DNA of 36,481 bases, from assembly GCA_947505245.1 (NCBI GenBank), contig CANNIZ010000046.1, positions 1-36,481 on the forward strand, written 5' to 3'. The translations under genes and the position numbers were made by a program. This DNA is from Pseudomonadota bacterium. GTDB taxonomy: Bacteria > Myxococcota_A > UBA796 > GCA-2862545. Shown one piece after another: positions 17,067-24,264 of the stretch; the stretch's first letter is position 1, and every line of letters begins with the position of its first letter. The notes under the pieces were generated by a model that saw nothing but the letters and a program-made list of their open reading frames with translations, did not search any database and was not told where the DNA came from.

Positions 17067-18301
17067 GCCTTCACCACCGCCGCGAGTGCCAAGCCGAGGG
17101 CCTCGGCGAGCTGATCGATCACGTAGATCGGCATCACGGCAGGCGGGGCGAGCCGCAGCACGTTCGGGTCGCTCGACGTGCCGACGATGAACCCGCGCTC
17201 GAGCAGCATCGCTGCGATCGGCTTCGCCGGCTTCTCGAGTACGACGCCGATCCACGCACCATCGCCGCGAACGGTGACGACGCCGGGGATCGCGAGCTTC
17301 TCCTTCATCGCGTCGCCGAGGGCGTTCGCCTTCGCGAGCATGCCCTCCTGCTCGAGGATGTCGAGCGTGACCTCGACGGCTGCGCACGCGAGCGGGGCGC
17401 CACCGAACGTGGTGCCGTGTTCACCTGGACGAACGGTGTCGACCATCTTCTTCGTGAGCAGCAGCGCCGCGACGGGGAATCCGCCGCCGACGCCCTTGCC
17501 GACCGTGACGAGGTCCGGCGTGGCGCCCATCGCGTGCGAGACGAGCGGCACACCCGCGCGTCCGATGCCGGACTGCACCTCGTCGGCGATCAGCACGCTG
17601 CCGTTTGCGTGAGCGAGGCGCTGCACCTCGGCGAGCCAACCCTCGGGCGGCACGACCAGGCCGGCGATGCCCTGGATGGGCTCGGTGATCACGCCTGCGA
17701 CGCGCTCGTCGAGCGCACGCTTGAACGCTTCAAGATCGCCGAACGGGACGAACCGGACCTCGCCGTGCGCGGGAGCGTGTTGATCGCGGTAGCCCCAGGT
17801 GACGCCGAGCGCGCCCATGGTGCGGCCGTGGAAGCCGTGCTCCATCGCGATGATCACGGGACGACCCGTCGACTTGCGCGCGATCTTCAGCGCGGCCTCG
17901 TTGGCCTCGGCGCCCGCGTTCACGAAGAACGCGGCGTCCATGGACGTAAACTTGCACAGCGCGGCGGCCGCGCGCGACCGCACGGGCACGTCGGCCAGCG
18001 TCGTGAAGAACGACAACGTGCGCGCTTGCCGCGCGATCGCGTCTGCCCAGCGCGGGTGCCCCTGGCCGATCAGCGTCACGGCGTGGCCGCCGTAGAAGTC
18101 CCAGAACGTGCGCCCGAGCACATCCCACAGCAGGGCGCCTTCGCCGGACTCCAGCGTGACGGGGATGCGGCCCTGGCCGAGGGTGTCGAGAAGGTAGGGT
18201 GTCATGGTGGGAAGCCTCCGCCACGCGTCGTCCGCTGTGGAGCCCGCGTACATTGCAGTGCCGTCGAAGTGAATGTCTTGATCGTGTTCGCCGTTGGTCA
18301 T
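17063..18301 (-). CDS. argD: N-acyl-ornithine aminotransferase (class III PLP)
   Basis: A 412-residue class III aminotransferase that converts N-acyl-glutamate semialdehyde to N-acyl-ornithine with glutamate. It shows the PLP phosphate segment NAGAEANEAALKIAR (128-142), HGFHGRTMGALGVTWG (155-170), the Asp of LIADEVQSGIGRAG (240) and the Schiff-base Lys269 in TVGKGVGGGFPVAALL. TTFGGAPLAC follows. The N-terminal 30 residues are longer than in most ArgDs. The ATG overlaps the argC stop by four bases (ATGA); a Met three codons upstream is possible. Acetylated or succinylated substrate cannot be decided from the sequence; context favours whichever ArgF' uses. Confidence 0.93.
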   Translation of the reverse strand: MTNGEHDQDIHFDGTAMYAGSTADDAWRRLPTMTPYLLDTLGQGRIPVTLESGEGALLWDVLGRTFWDFYGGHAVTLIGQGHPRWADAIARQARTLSFFTTLADVPVRSRAAAALCKFTSMDAAFFVNAGAEANEAALKIARKSTGRPVIIAMEHGFHGRTMGALGVTWGYRDQHAPAHGEVRFVPFGDLEAFKRALDERVAGVITEPIQGIAGLVVPPEGWLAEVQRLAHANGSVLIADEVQSGIGRAGVPLVSHAMGATPDLVTVGKGVGGGFPVAALLLTKKMVDTVRPGEHGTTFGGAPLACAAVEVTLDILEQEGMLAKANALGDAMKEKLAIPGVVTVRGDGAWIGVVLEKPAKPIAAMLLERGFIVGTSSDPNVLRLAPPAVMPIYVIDQLAEALGLALAAVVKA

Positions 18302-19266
18302 GGCGTACATCCTGGGACTTTGAGGCCGGTCTCGTGGGGCCAGCCGAAGAGTAGGTTGAGGCATTGGACCGCTTGGGAGGCGGCGCCTTTGCCGAGGTTG
18401 TCGATCGAACACATGACGACGGCACAGTCGCCGTCCTGATGAACCGCGAGGTCCGCGAACGCGGTGCCGCGGACATGCCTTACCTCGGGCGACTCGTCGC
18501 GCATACGCACGAGCGGCGAACCTTCGTAGGCGGCGCGCACGAGCGCGGCGGCGTTCGTGTCTGCATCCACGGGGATGAAACACGTCGCGAGGATGCCGCG
18601 GTCGAACGGCCCCGAGTGAGGCACGAAGCGGATCGGCGGGGACGCTTCCCCGGACAACAGCTCCACCGTGGAGCGGATCTCGGCGATGTGCTGGTGCGAG
18701 AGCACCTTGTACGCGCGCAGGTTCGCGAACCGTTCGGGGTGGTGCGTTCCGGCGGACGGGGCGACGCCCGCGCCGGTCGAGCCCGTGGTCGCCTGTACGG
18801 CGATCGGGCCGCGAATCGCGCGCGCGGCGGCGAACGGCGCGAGGCAGAGCTCGATCGCGGTCGCGAAGCAGCCGGGGACGGCGATGCGCGTCGACGTGCC
18901 GATCGCGTCCGCGTTCCAGTCGACGAGGCCGTACGTCCAGCCGTCTGCGTAGCGATGGTCGGCGGAGAGATCGAGCACGCGCGGCACGCCGGCCGCGAGC
19001 AGCGACGGGGCGAGGTCCTTCGCGACGCCGTGGGGCATGGCCAGCAGCACGGCGTCCAGGTGGGACAGGCGCTCGTAATCGAGCTCTTCGACGTTGAGCG
19101 CGGTAAGCCCGTCGAGCGCGGGCACGGCCTTGCCGAGCGGCATCCCGGCGCGGTTGCGAGCGACCACCATCGCGAGCTCGACGTTCGGATGGGTGAGCAA
19201 CCAGCGCGCGCACTCACTCCCGGCGTAGCCGGTGCAGCCGATGACACCGACGCGAGGGGCGCTCAT
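18298..19266 (-). CDS. argC: N-acyl-gamma-glutamyl-phosphate reductase
   Basis: A 322-residue NADPH-dependent reductase for N-acyl-glutamyl phosphate. The N-terminal Rossmann motif is GVIGCTGYAGSECARWL (7-23). The catalytic cysteine is Cys133 in AVPGCFATA. TGSTGAGVAPS and RAYKVLSHQHIAEI follow, and then RGILATCF and the closing IDNLGKGAASQAVQCLNL. The spacing and the SHQHIAEI and C-terminal GLKV features look, from memory, like the Bacteroidetes ArgC. The start ATG has only a weak AGGCGAGC before it and follows a 166-base gap holding strong stem-loops. Confidence 0.95.
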   Translation of the reverse strand: MSAPRVGVIGCTGYAGSECARWLLTHPNVELAMVVARNRAGMPLGKAVPALDGLTALNVEELDYERLSHLDAVLLAMPHGVAKDLAPSLLAAGVPRVLDLSADHRYADGWTYGLVDWNADAIGTSTRIAVPGCFATAIELCLAPFAAARAIRGPIAVQATTGSTGAGVAPSAGTHHPERFANLRAYKVLSHQHIAEIRSTVELLSGEASPPIRFVPHSGPFDRGILATCFIPVDADTNAAALVRAAYEGSPLVRMRDESPEVRHVRGTAFADLAVHQDGDCAVVMCSIDNLGKGAASQAVQCLNLLFGWPHETGLKVPGCTP

Positions 19267-19295
19267 GACCGCTCGCCTGCGGCTCGCTTCCTACG

Positions 19296-19310
19296 CCGCG
19301 CGAAGCGCGG
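19296..19310. repeat. Perfect short hairpin in the argC leader gap
   Basis: CCGCGC-GAA-GCGCGG, a six-base-pair perfect inverted repeat with a three-base loop, about 30 bases upstream of the argC start codon. Confidence 0.5.
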
Positions 19311-19347
19311 CTGCGCGCACCTCACGCCCGCTCGCGCTTCGCCGCTC

Positions 19348-19394
19348 GGTCTGCCGGCGCTGGATCCGCGCACCGCGCGGGCGCTCGGCAGACC
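19348..19394 (-). other. 47-base intercistronic stem-loop in the arg operon
   Basis: The P-loop gene and argC are separated by 166 bases, the longest gap in this operon. Bases 19348-19355 (GGTCTGCC) pair with 19387-19394, GCGC 19357-19360 pairs with 19381-19384, and CCGCGC 19366-19371 pairs with 19375-19380 around an ACC loop, giving about 18 base pairs in 47 bases. It lies about 40 bases after the upstream stop in the direction of transcription and has no U-run, so it is not a typical intrinsic terminator. It could set relative mRNA levels by processing or attenuation. Found by eye. Confidence 0.5.
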
Positions 19395-19432
19395 TCCTGC
19401 CACTACGAACGCGGGCGTATCGGTGCTTGCGA

Positions 19433-20506
19433 TCACGAATTGACCGCGCGGGCGAGCGGCGAGCGCGTCAGGCCAAGCTTGCCGAGCACGACCTCGACCA
19501 GCTCGTCGCCCCGACGGCGCGCGTTGATCGCGTGCCCCTTCGTGTTCGCGACGATCGACTTGCAGCCAGCTTCGTTGTCGGTCGCAGGGCCGGTGATCAC
19601 ATCCGCGAACAGGCCGATCTGCTCGAGCAGCAGCGCGCCGCCCCAAGCACCGACGGGGTCGTTTGCGGCGAGCACGATGCACCCCGCGGACGCGGCGAGG
19701 TCTTTGGCCTTCAGGATGTCCATGACGCCGTAATCGCCGAGCAGGCCGTCGCCGAGCTCCACGACGAGCAGGTCGACGGCGTACGCTGAGGCGGCGTTGA
19801 GGCAACCGCGCGCAGCACCGAGCACGTCCACCCCGACCGTCGAGGGGAAGCCGACGTCGGCGAACGTGTACGCGACGTGCGCGCCGTGGTCCATCATCTC
19901 GAGGGTGTCGCGGCGGAGCGCCACGCCCGTGACCTTGGCGCAGCCGACGCGCAGACCACGGCGGGTGGCGCCACGCACGATCGTGCAGGCTGCTGCAGTC
20001 TTTCCGGCGTGCATACACGTGCCCGCCACGAACACGGCGGGGGGCAACCGATCGAGCATCTCCGCGATGGGGACGGGGCCAGGGAAGATGTTCGCCGGCT
20101 CGCCGATGCGACGGCCGAGCTCGGGGAACCGCATCACGGCGCCGAGGATCTCGATGCGCGCGGGTGGACCGACCTCCGGCGCCTGGCTCGTGCAGACGCC
20201 GATGACGCCGCCGAGGTTGAGCAGGTGCAGGTGGTCGCCCACCGCGACCTTCTCGGGCACGACGCCGCTGTAGCCGCGCAGCGCCTGCCGCGCGCCGAGC
20301 ACGCCGGCGACGACATCACCTGCGTGGTAGGTCATCATCCGGCCGTGGACGTCTTCGATCTGGTTGTAGACGGTCTTCTCGTCGAGCACCCGCCCGACCA
20401 CCACGGTCCCCGTGCGCGCGGGGATCTCGGGCCCGACCACCACGTGGTGGTGCAGGCCCGCGTTGCGCGTCGACGAGGCGATCTTGTCGAGTTGAAGCCG
20501 GCTCAT
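19433..20506 (-). CDS. Unrecognised P-loop protein in arginine operon (faintly DUF1611/DgcN-like)
   Basis: A 357-residue protein I cannot assign. The N-terminal half (about 1-150) is beta-rich with GDVVAGVLGARQALRGYSG (63-81) and GDHLHLLNLGGVIGVC (90-105). The C-terminal half has a P-loop-like AGTCMHAGKTAAACT (161-175), then GLRVGCAKVTG (184-194), a hydrophobic strand DLLVVELGDGLLGDYG (245-260), IVLAANDP (277-284) and TKGHAIN (322-328). This arrangement is like dethiobiotin synthetase and the C-terminal domain of DUF1611 proteins, whose loop reads GTDCAVGK. As I recall, the DUF1611 member DgcN acylates D-glutamate with acetyl-CoA. Position between argG and argC makes an arginine role likely; an N-acylglutamate-forming activity is only a hypothesis. 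Start ATG has AGGA nine bases upstream. Confidence 0.75.
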   Translation of the reverse strand: MSRLQLDKIASSTRNAGLHHHVVVGPEIPARTGTVVVGRVLDEKTVYNQIEDVHGRMMTYHAGDVVAGVLGARQALRGYSGVVPEKVAVGDHLHLLNLGGVIGVCTSQAPEVGPPARIEILGAVMRFPELGRRIGEPANIFPGPVPIAEMLDRLPPAVFVAGTCMHAGKTAAACTIVRGATRRGLRVGCAKVTGVALRRDTLEMMDHGAHVAYTFADVGFPSTVGVDVLGAARGCLNAASAYAVDLLVVELGDGLLGDYGVMDILKAKDLAASAGCIVLAANDPVGAWGGALLLEQIGLFADVITGPATDNEAGCKSIVANTKGHAINARRRGDELVEVVLGKLGLTRSPLARAVNS

Positions 20507-20546
20507 GATGCAATCCTGTTGCGCGCAGCGAGCTTGGCGAGCGTAG

Positions 20547-21752
20547 TCATGAGGAAGCCGTTCCGCGCAGCCAGGCGCGGGCCGCGAGGATCTGCGGCGT
20601 GCCGTGGATGCGCGCGAACCCGCGTGCCTCCTCGCCGGTCCACAGCGCGGAGTGCTCGCCGTAGGCGGTCTGCTGTACGTCCACGAGCGAGAACGGGCTC
20701 CTGACGCCGGTGACAAGCAGGTTTCCGCGGTGCAGGCGAACGCGGGTCTCGCCGTTTACGCGGTGCTGGGACGACGCGAGGAACGCCTCGATGTCTCGCG
20801 CGAGGGGCTCGTGGTAGCGGGCCTCGTGCACCAACTGGCCGTACAGGTCGGCCATGTGATCCTTCCAGAACCGCTGCGCGCCGGTGAGCACGAGCTTCTC
20901 GAGTTCGCGGTGCGACGCGAGCAGGATCGCGGCGGCCGGAGCTTCGAACGCGACGCGACCCTTGATGCCGAGGATGGTGTCGCCGAGGTGCACGCCGCGG
21001 CCGATGCCGTGGCGCGCGCCGATCTCGCCCACCTTCTGGACGGCGCGCCAGCCTTGGATGGCGACCTCTCCGACCGCGACGGGGAGCCCCTCTTGCCAAG
21101 CGATCACGAGGTCTTCGGCCATCGGTGCCACTTCGGGATCGGCCGTGGTGAGCCACGTGCCGTCCGGAGCGGACCAGGGGTCGTGTGTCCACTTCCCGCC
21201 GGCCGTGGTGCCCCACAGGCCGGTGTTGATCGAGACCGCGGCGTCCGATTGCATTGGCCCGAGGCCGCGATCCGACAGCCACTTCGACGTGTACTCGCGG
21301 GAGCGGGCCTCGTCGCGGATCGGCGCGCCCACCTTCACGTCGGGTGCGATGCAGCGGAGTGCAGTATCAAAACGGATCTGATCGTTCCCGGCTCCGGTCG
21401 ACCCGTGCACGAGCCACTTGATGTCGCGCTCGCGGCAGGCCTCGGCGAACAGGCGGGCCTGCACGACCCGCTCGACGCCGACGCACAGCGGGTAGGTCTG
21501 CCCGCGCAGCACGTTGCCGCGGATCAGCCAGGCGATGTGGTCGTCGAACAGCGCGTCGCGGCCTTCGATCGCCTTGTGTTCAACGGCGCCGAGCCGCTTT
21601 GCGTGGGCGGCCAACTCCAACAACCCGGCGTCCGTCCAGGCGCCAGTGTTGACTGAGATGGCTGTGACCGGATGGCCTTCTTCGGCGTACCGAGCCACGA
21701 GCCATGAGGTATCGAGTCCACCGGAAAACGCGACCGCGACGGCTTCCTTCAC
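20547..21752 (-). CDS. argG: Argininosuccinate synthase
   Basis: A 401-residue ArgG that joins citrulline and aspartate with ATP. It begins with the PP-loop AVAFSGGLDTSWLVARYA (ATP binding), then VNTGAWTD, GNVLRGQTYPLCVGVERVV, HGSTGAGNDQIRFD (citrulline/aspartate site) and SINTGLWGTTAGGKW. HGSTGAGNDQ and GLWGTTAGG replace the usual HGCTGKGNDQ and LWGRS forms and match what I recall of the Bacteroidetes subtype. Start is GTG with a strong AGGAGGA five bases upstream; an in-frame upstream Met would run through the divergent gene. It is the first gene of the arginine operon. argH is not in the window. Confidence 0.95.
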   Translation of the reverse strand: MKEAVAVAFSGGLDTSWLVARYAEEGHPVTAISVNTGAWTDAGLLELAAHAKRLGAVEHKAIEGRDALFDDHIAWLIRGNVLRGQTYPLCVGVERVVQARLFAEACRERDIKWLVHGSTGAGNDQIRFDTALRCIAPDVKVGAPIRDEARSREYTSKWLSDRGLGPMQSDAAVSINTGLWGTTAGGKWTHDPWSAPDGTWLTTADPEVAPMAEDLVIAWQEGLPVAVGEVAIQGWRAVQKVGEIGARHGIGRGVHLGDTILGIKGRVAFEAPAAAILLASHRELEKLVLTGAQRFWKDHMADLYGQLVHEARYHEPLARDIEAFLASSQHRVNGETRVRLHRGNLLVTGVRSPFSLVDVQQTAYGEHSALWTGEEARGFARIHGTPQILAARAWLRGTASS

Positions 21753-21806
21753 GTCATCCTCCTGCGGGACGGCGTGTAACCCGGGCGGCAGGTTATTGCG
21801 GGACTC
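21753..21806. promoter_or_regulatory. Divergent promoter region, arg operon / universal stress protein
   Basis: Fifty-four bases between argG and the stress-protein gene must hold both promoters. GTTATT at 21792-21797 is a candidate -10 for the rightward gene. I recognise no ARG box or other palindromic operator. Confidence 0.4.
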
Positions 21807-22598
21807 ATGCAGATCCTCATCGGTGTCGACCTTGCAAAGCCGGGATGCGAGTGGCTTGTGGACCGCGGCGCGAGCGTGGCGGCGCTTGCAAAGGGGCGCG
21901 TCGATCTCGTGTTCGTGGGCAACACAAGCTACCAATCAGCCCTGGATGCGTTGTTGGCGCGCTTGCCCGAACCTGTGCGCGGCAGCGGACGCATCATCGC
22001 GGGGGACGTCGTGGAGACGCTCACCCGTACGACCGGAACGTACGACCTGCTGATGGTCGGGCCCCGCGAGCCCGGCCTGATCGAGATGATGCTCCGCGGC
22101 TCGTTTGCGATGCGCGTCGTTCGCGGCGCCCGCTGCGCCGTCCTCGTCCCCAAGAAGACCGAGCCCTGGCGCAGGCCTGCGCGTGCGCTCGTCGGCGTCG
22201 ATCTCCGCGTCGTAAACCGCGTGCTCGAGCCGGCACAGGTTTGGGCGCGGCGTCTCGGGGCACGGATCGACCTCGTCTCGGCGGAGACGACGTTGCCGTG
22301 GGTCGAAGACGCGGTGGATCGCGATCGCATCGAGCGGGCCATGGCGAGGGAGCGGGCCGAGGCGCGCGACAAGGTCGGTGACCTGATCGGCACGCTCGAA
22401 CCCGCGCTGCGTGGCAGCCAGCGGTACGCGGACGGCAAGCCCGAGGACGTGCTGTCGGACCTGTCGAGCGAGTACGACCTCATCATGGTCGGCAGCGCGA
22501 CGCGAGCGGGCTTCACAGGCCAGCTTCAGTGGTCGATCGGGGAAGCGGTCGTTCGGGGTGCGCAGTGCGACGTGTTGACGCTCCCGTCCGGGACGTAG
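21807..22598 (+). CDS. Tandem universal stress protein (UspA family)
   Basis: A 263-residue protein with two Usp domains (about 1-130 and 131-263). Each begins with the strand ILIGVDL / ALVGVDL and ends with the nucleotide-loop pattern. Domain 1 has VGPREPGLIEMMLRGSFAMRVV leading to ARCAVLV; domain 2 has MVGSATRAGFTGQ and then AVVRGAQCDVLTL. The expected G-2x-G-9x-G-S/T motif is partly kept, in degenerate form, so ATP binding is uncertain. Usp proteins affect stress survival by mechanisms that vary by family member. No ribosome-binding site is seen and the leader may be very short. Confidence 0.85.
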   Translation: MQILIGVDLAKPGCEWLVDRGASVAALAKGRVDLVFVGNTSYQSALDALLARLPEPVRGSGRIIAGDVVETLTRTTGTYDLLMVGPREPGLIEMMLRGSFAMRVVRGARCAVLVPKKTEPWRRPARALVGVDLRVVNRVLEPAQVWARRLGARIDLVSAETTLPWVEDAVDRDRIERAMARERAEARDKVGDLIGTLEPALRGSQRYADGKPEDVLSDLSSEYDLIMVGSATRAGFTGQLQWSIGEAVVRGAQCDVLTLPSGT

Positions 22599-22609
22599 CC
22601 CCGCGGGCC

Positions 22610-22927
22610 GTGTCGCCCGGGTTCCGGCGACGCGTCTACGAGGTGGTTCGACGCATTCCCGCCGGGCGCGTCACCACCTACGGTGACGTCGCTACGATGG
22701 TGGGGAGCCCGCGGGTCGCGCGGCAGGTGGGGTGGGCGTTGGCGGCCCTTGGCCCGGAAGACGACGATGTTCCATGGCATCGCGTGATCAACGCGCAGGG
22801 AAGGATCACGATCAAAGGCGACCTGCTTCGCCCCGACGAACAGCGTCGCAGGCTGATCGAGGAGGGTGTCGCGTTCGATGACCACGATCGGGTCGATCTT
22901 GCGTCTGTCCGTTGGGTGGGGGAGTGA
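22610..22927 (+). CDS. Alkyltransferase-like DNA-binding protein (ATL, PWHR)
   Basis: A 105-residue homologue of the DNA-binding half of O6-alkylguanine-DNA alkyltransferase. The active-site cysteine motif PCHR is PWHR here (residues 55-58), the hallmark of alkyltransferase-like proteins, which bind O6-alkylguanine and hand it to nucleotide excision repair. Preserved are VYEVVRRIPAGRVTTYGDVA (9-28), the finger/recognition helix region VARQVGWAL and VPWHRVINAQGRI. The start is GTG at MSPGFRRR, ten bases after the Usp stop; upstream in-frame codons overlap the Usp gene. It cannot act as a self-methylating enzyme without the cysteine. Family repair function is known in eukaryotes and bacteria. 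Confidence 0.9.
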   Translation: MSPGFRRRVYEVVRRIPAGRVTTYGDVATMVGSPRVARQVGWALAALGPEDDDVPWHRVINAQGRITIKGDLLRPDEQRRRLIEEGVAFDDHDRVDLASVRWVGE

Positions 22928-22945
22928 CGCCGCGGGGCGGGTGAT

Positions 22946-22951
22946 TACATT
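22946..22951 (+). promoter_or_regulatory. Possible -10 upstream of the CNNM gene
   Basis: TACATT in a 42-base gap, with a leader of about a dozen bases and no Shine-Dalgarno before the next ATG. No convincing -35. Confidence 0.25.
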
Positions 22952-22969
22952 GCGCGCCTCGGGAACCCC

Positions 22970-24262
22970 ATGCAATTCGTCGTCTTGTTCTTGTTGATCT
23001 TAGGAAACGGCCTGTTCACCGGCGCCGAGATCGCGATCCTGTCGGTGCGCAAGACGCGCCTCGCCGAGCTCGCAGCTTCGGGCAGCCAACGCGCACGGGC
23101 GCTCTCAGACCTCCGCGAGGATCCAGAGCGGTTCTTCGCGACGATCCAGGTCGGCATCACGGTCCTCGGCGTCACCACCGCCTCGTTTGGCGCCGCCGCC
23201 CTTGGCGACGACGTCGTCGCGTTGATCGATCGCGTGCCGTGGCTCGATGAGTACGCCGATCGAATCGCGCTCCCCGCGATCATCGGCGGGGTTTCGTTCA
23301 TGTCGCTCGTGTTCGGCGAGCTCGTGCCCAAGTCGCTTTCGCTTCGTTATGCCGAGCCTTACGCGCTGATCGCGGCGCCGGTCCTCGGCGCACTTTCGTT
23401 CCTCGCGAAGCCCTTCGTGTGGGTGCTGACCGGAACGTCGAACCTCGTCCTGCGGGTCTTTGGCGACAGCACGTCATTCTCCGAGACGCGGCTGTCGCGG
23501 TCGGAGCTCTCGCAGCTGGTCGATGAGGCGGCAAACGCTGGTTCGGTCGGTCGAAACGTCGGCGAGATCGCGAGCCGGGCGCTCGCGTTCGAGGACCTCG
23601 ACGCGGCCGCCGTGATGGTGCCGCGGAACCACATCGTAAGCGTGCCGATCGACGTCGGGGTGAAGGAGATCGCGCGGATCGCGAACGCGGACGGCCCCTC
23701 GCGGGTGCCGGTGTACGAACGCGATAGCGACGATCTGCTCGGCTATTTGAACCTGCGCGAGGTGCTCGCGCGTGCGCAGAACGATGCGTCGGTGCGTCCC
23801 CGCGATCTGCTGCGTAAGATGCCGTTCCTCCCAGCGTCGATGAGCGCGTCATCGGCGCTGCGATCGATGCAGACGGCCCGCACGCACATCGCGGCCGTGG
23901 TGGACGAGCAGGGCTCGCTGCGGGGGTTGCTCACCATCGAAGACCTCGTCGAGGAGCTGGTGGGAGAGATCTGGAGCGAGAACGATCGGCCGGAAGAGGC
24001 GTTGCGACGCGACGCGGACGGTACGATCGTCGTGCCGGCCGAGACGAGGCTGCACGAACTCGCTCGCGACGTCGGAATCGAGCTGCCCGAGGCGTCCTCG
24101 TCCAGCACTGTCGGTGGGTTGTGTTTGGAGCTCGCGGGACGCATCCCGGAGGCGGGAGTTCGTCTTCGCGCAGGGGACTTCGACCTCGTGATCGTCGAGG
24201 CGACGCCCCGGAAGGTGAGAAACGTAAGGATTGAGCGCGCGCGCGCTGTCGGAGCGGCCTGA
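22970..24262 (+). CDS. CNNM/CorC-family membrane protein (HlyC-type)
   Basis: A 430-residue integral membrane protein of the CNNM/CorC group, linked to magnesium or cobalt efflux. An N-terminal DUF21 region (about 1-185) has GNGLFTGAEIAILSVRKTRLAEL (12-34), VGITVLGVTTASFGAAALG and FGELVPKSLSLRYA. Two CBS repeats follow (about 205-315; MVPRNHIVSVP and HIAAVVDEQGSLRGLLTIEDL), then a CorC_HlyC domain (about 335-420; GGLCLELAGRIPEAG). The EDLVEELVGEI signature is intact. The name haemolysin in some annotations is historical. It is separated by two bases from the sulfotransferase gene, so the two are likely co-transcribed. Confidence 0.93.
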   Translation: MQFVVLFLLILGNGLFTGAEIAILSVRKTRLAELAASGSQRARALSDLREDPERFFATIQVGITVLGVTTASFGAAALGDDVVALIDRVPWLDEYADRIALPAIIGGVSFMSLVFGELVPKSLSLRYAEPYALIAAPVLGALSFLAKPFVWVLTGTSNLVLRVFGDSTSFSETRLSRSELSQLVDEAANAGSVGRNVGEIASRALAFEDLDAAAVMVPRNHIVSVPIDVGVKEIARIANADGPSRVPVYERDSDDLLGYLNLREVLARAQNDASVRPRDLLRKMPFLPASMSASSALRSMQTARTHIAAVVDEQGSLRGLLTIEDLVEELVGEIWSENDRPEEALRRDADGTIVVPAETRLHELARDVGIELPEASSSSTVGGLCLELAGRIPEAGVRLRAGDFDLVIVEATPRKVRNVRIERARAVGAA

Positions 24263-24264
24263 AC

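Noticed and set aside
22610..22927. Calling the ATL gene a true O6-methylguanine-DNA methyltransferase
   Set aside because: The nucleophilic Cys is replaced by Trp (PWHR) and the N-terminal MGMT domain is absent.
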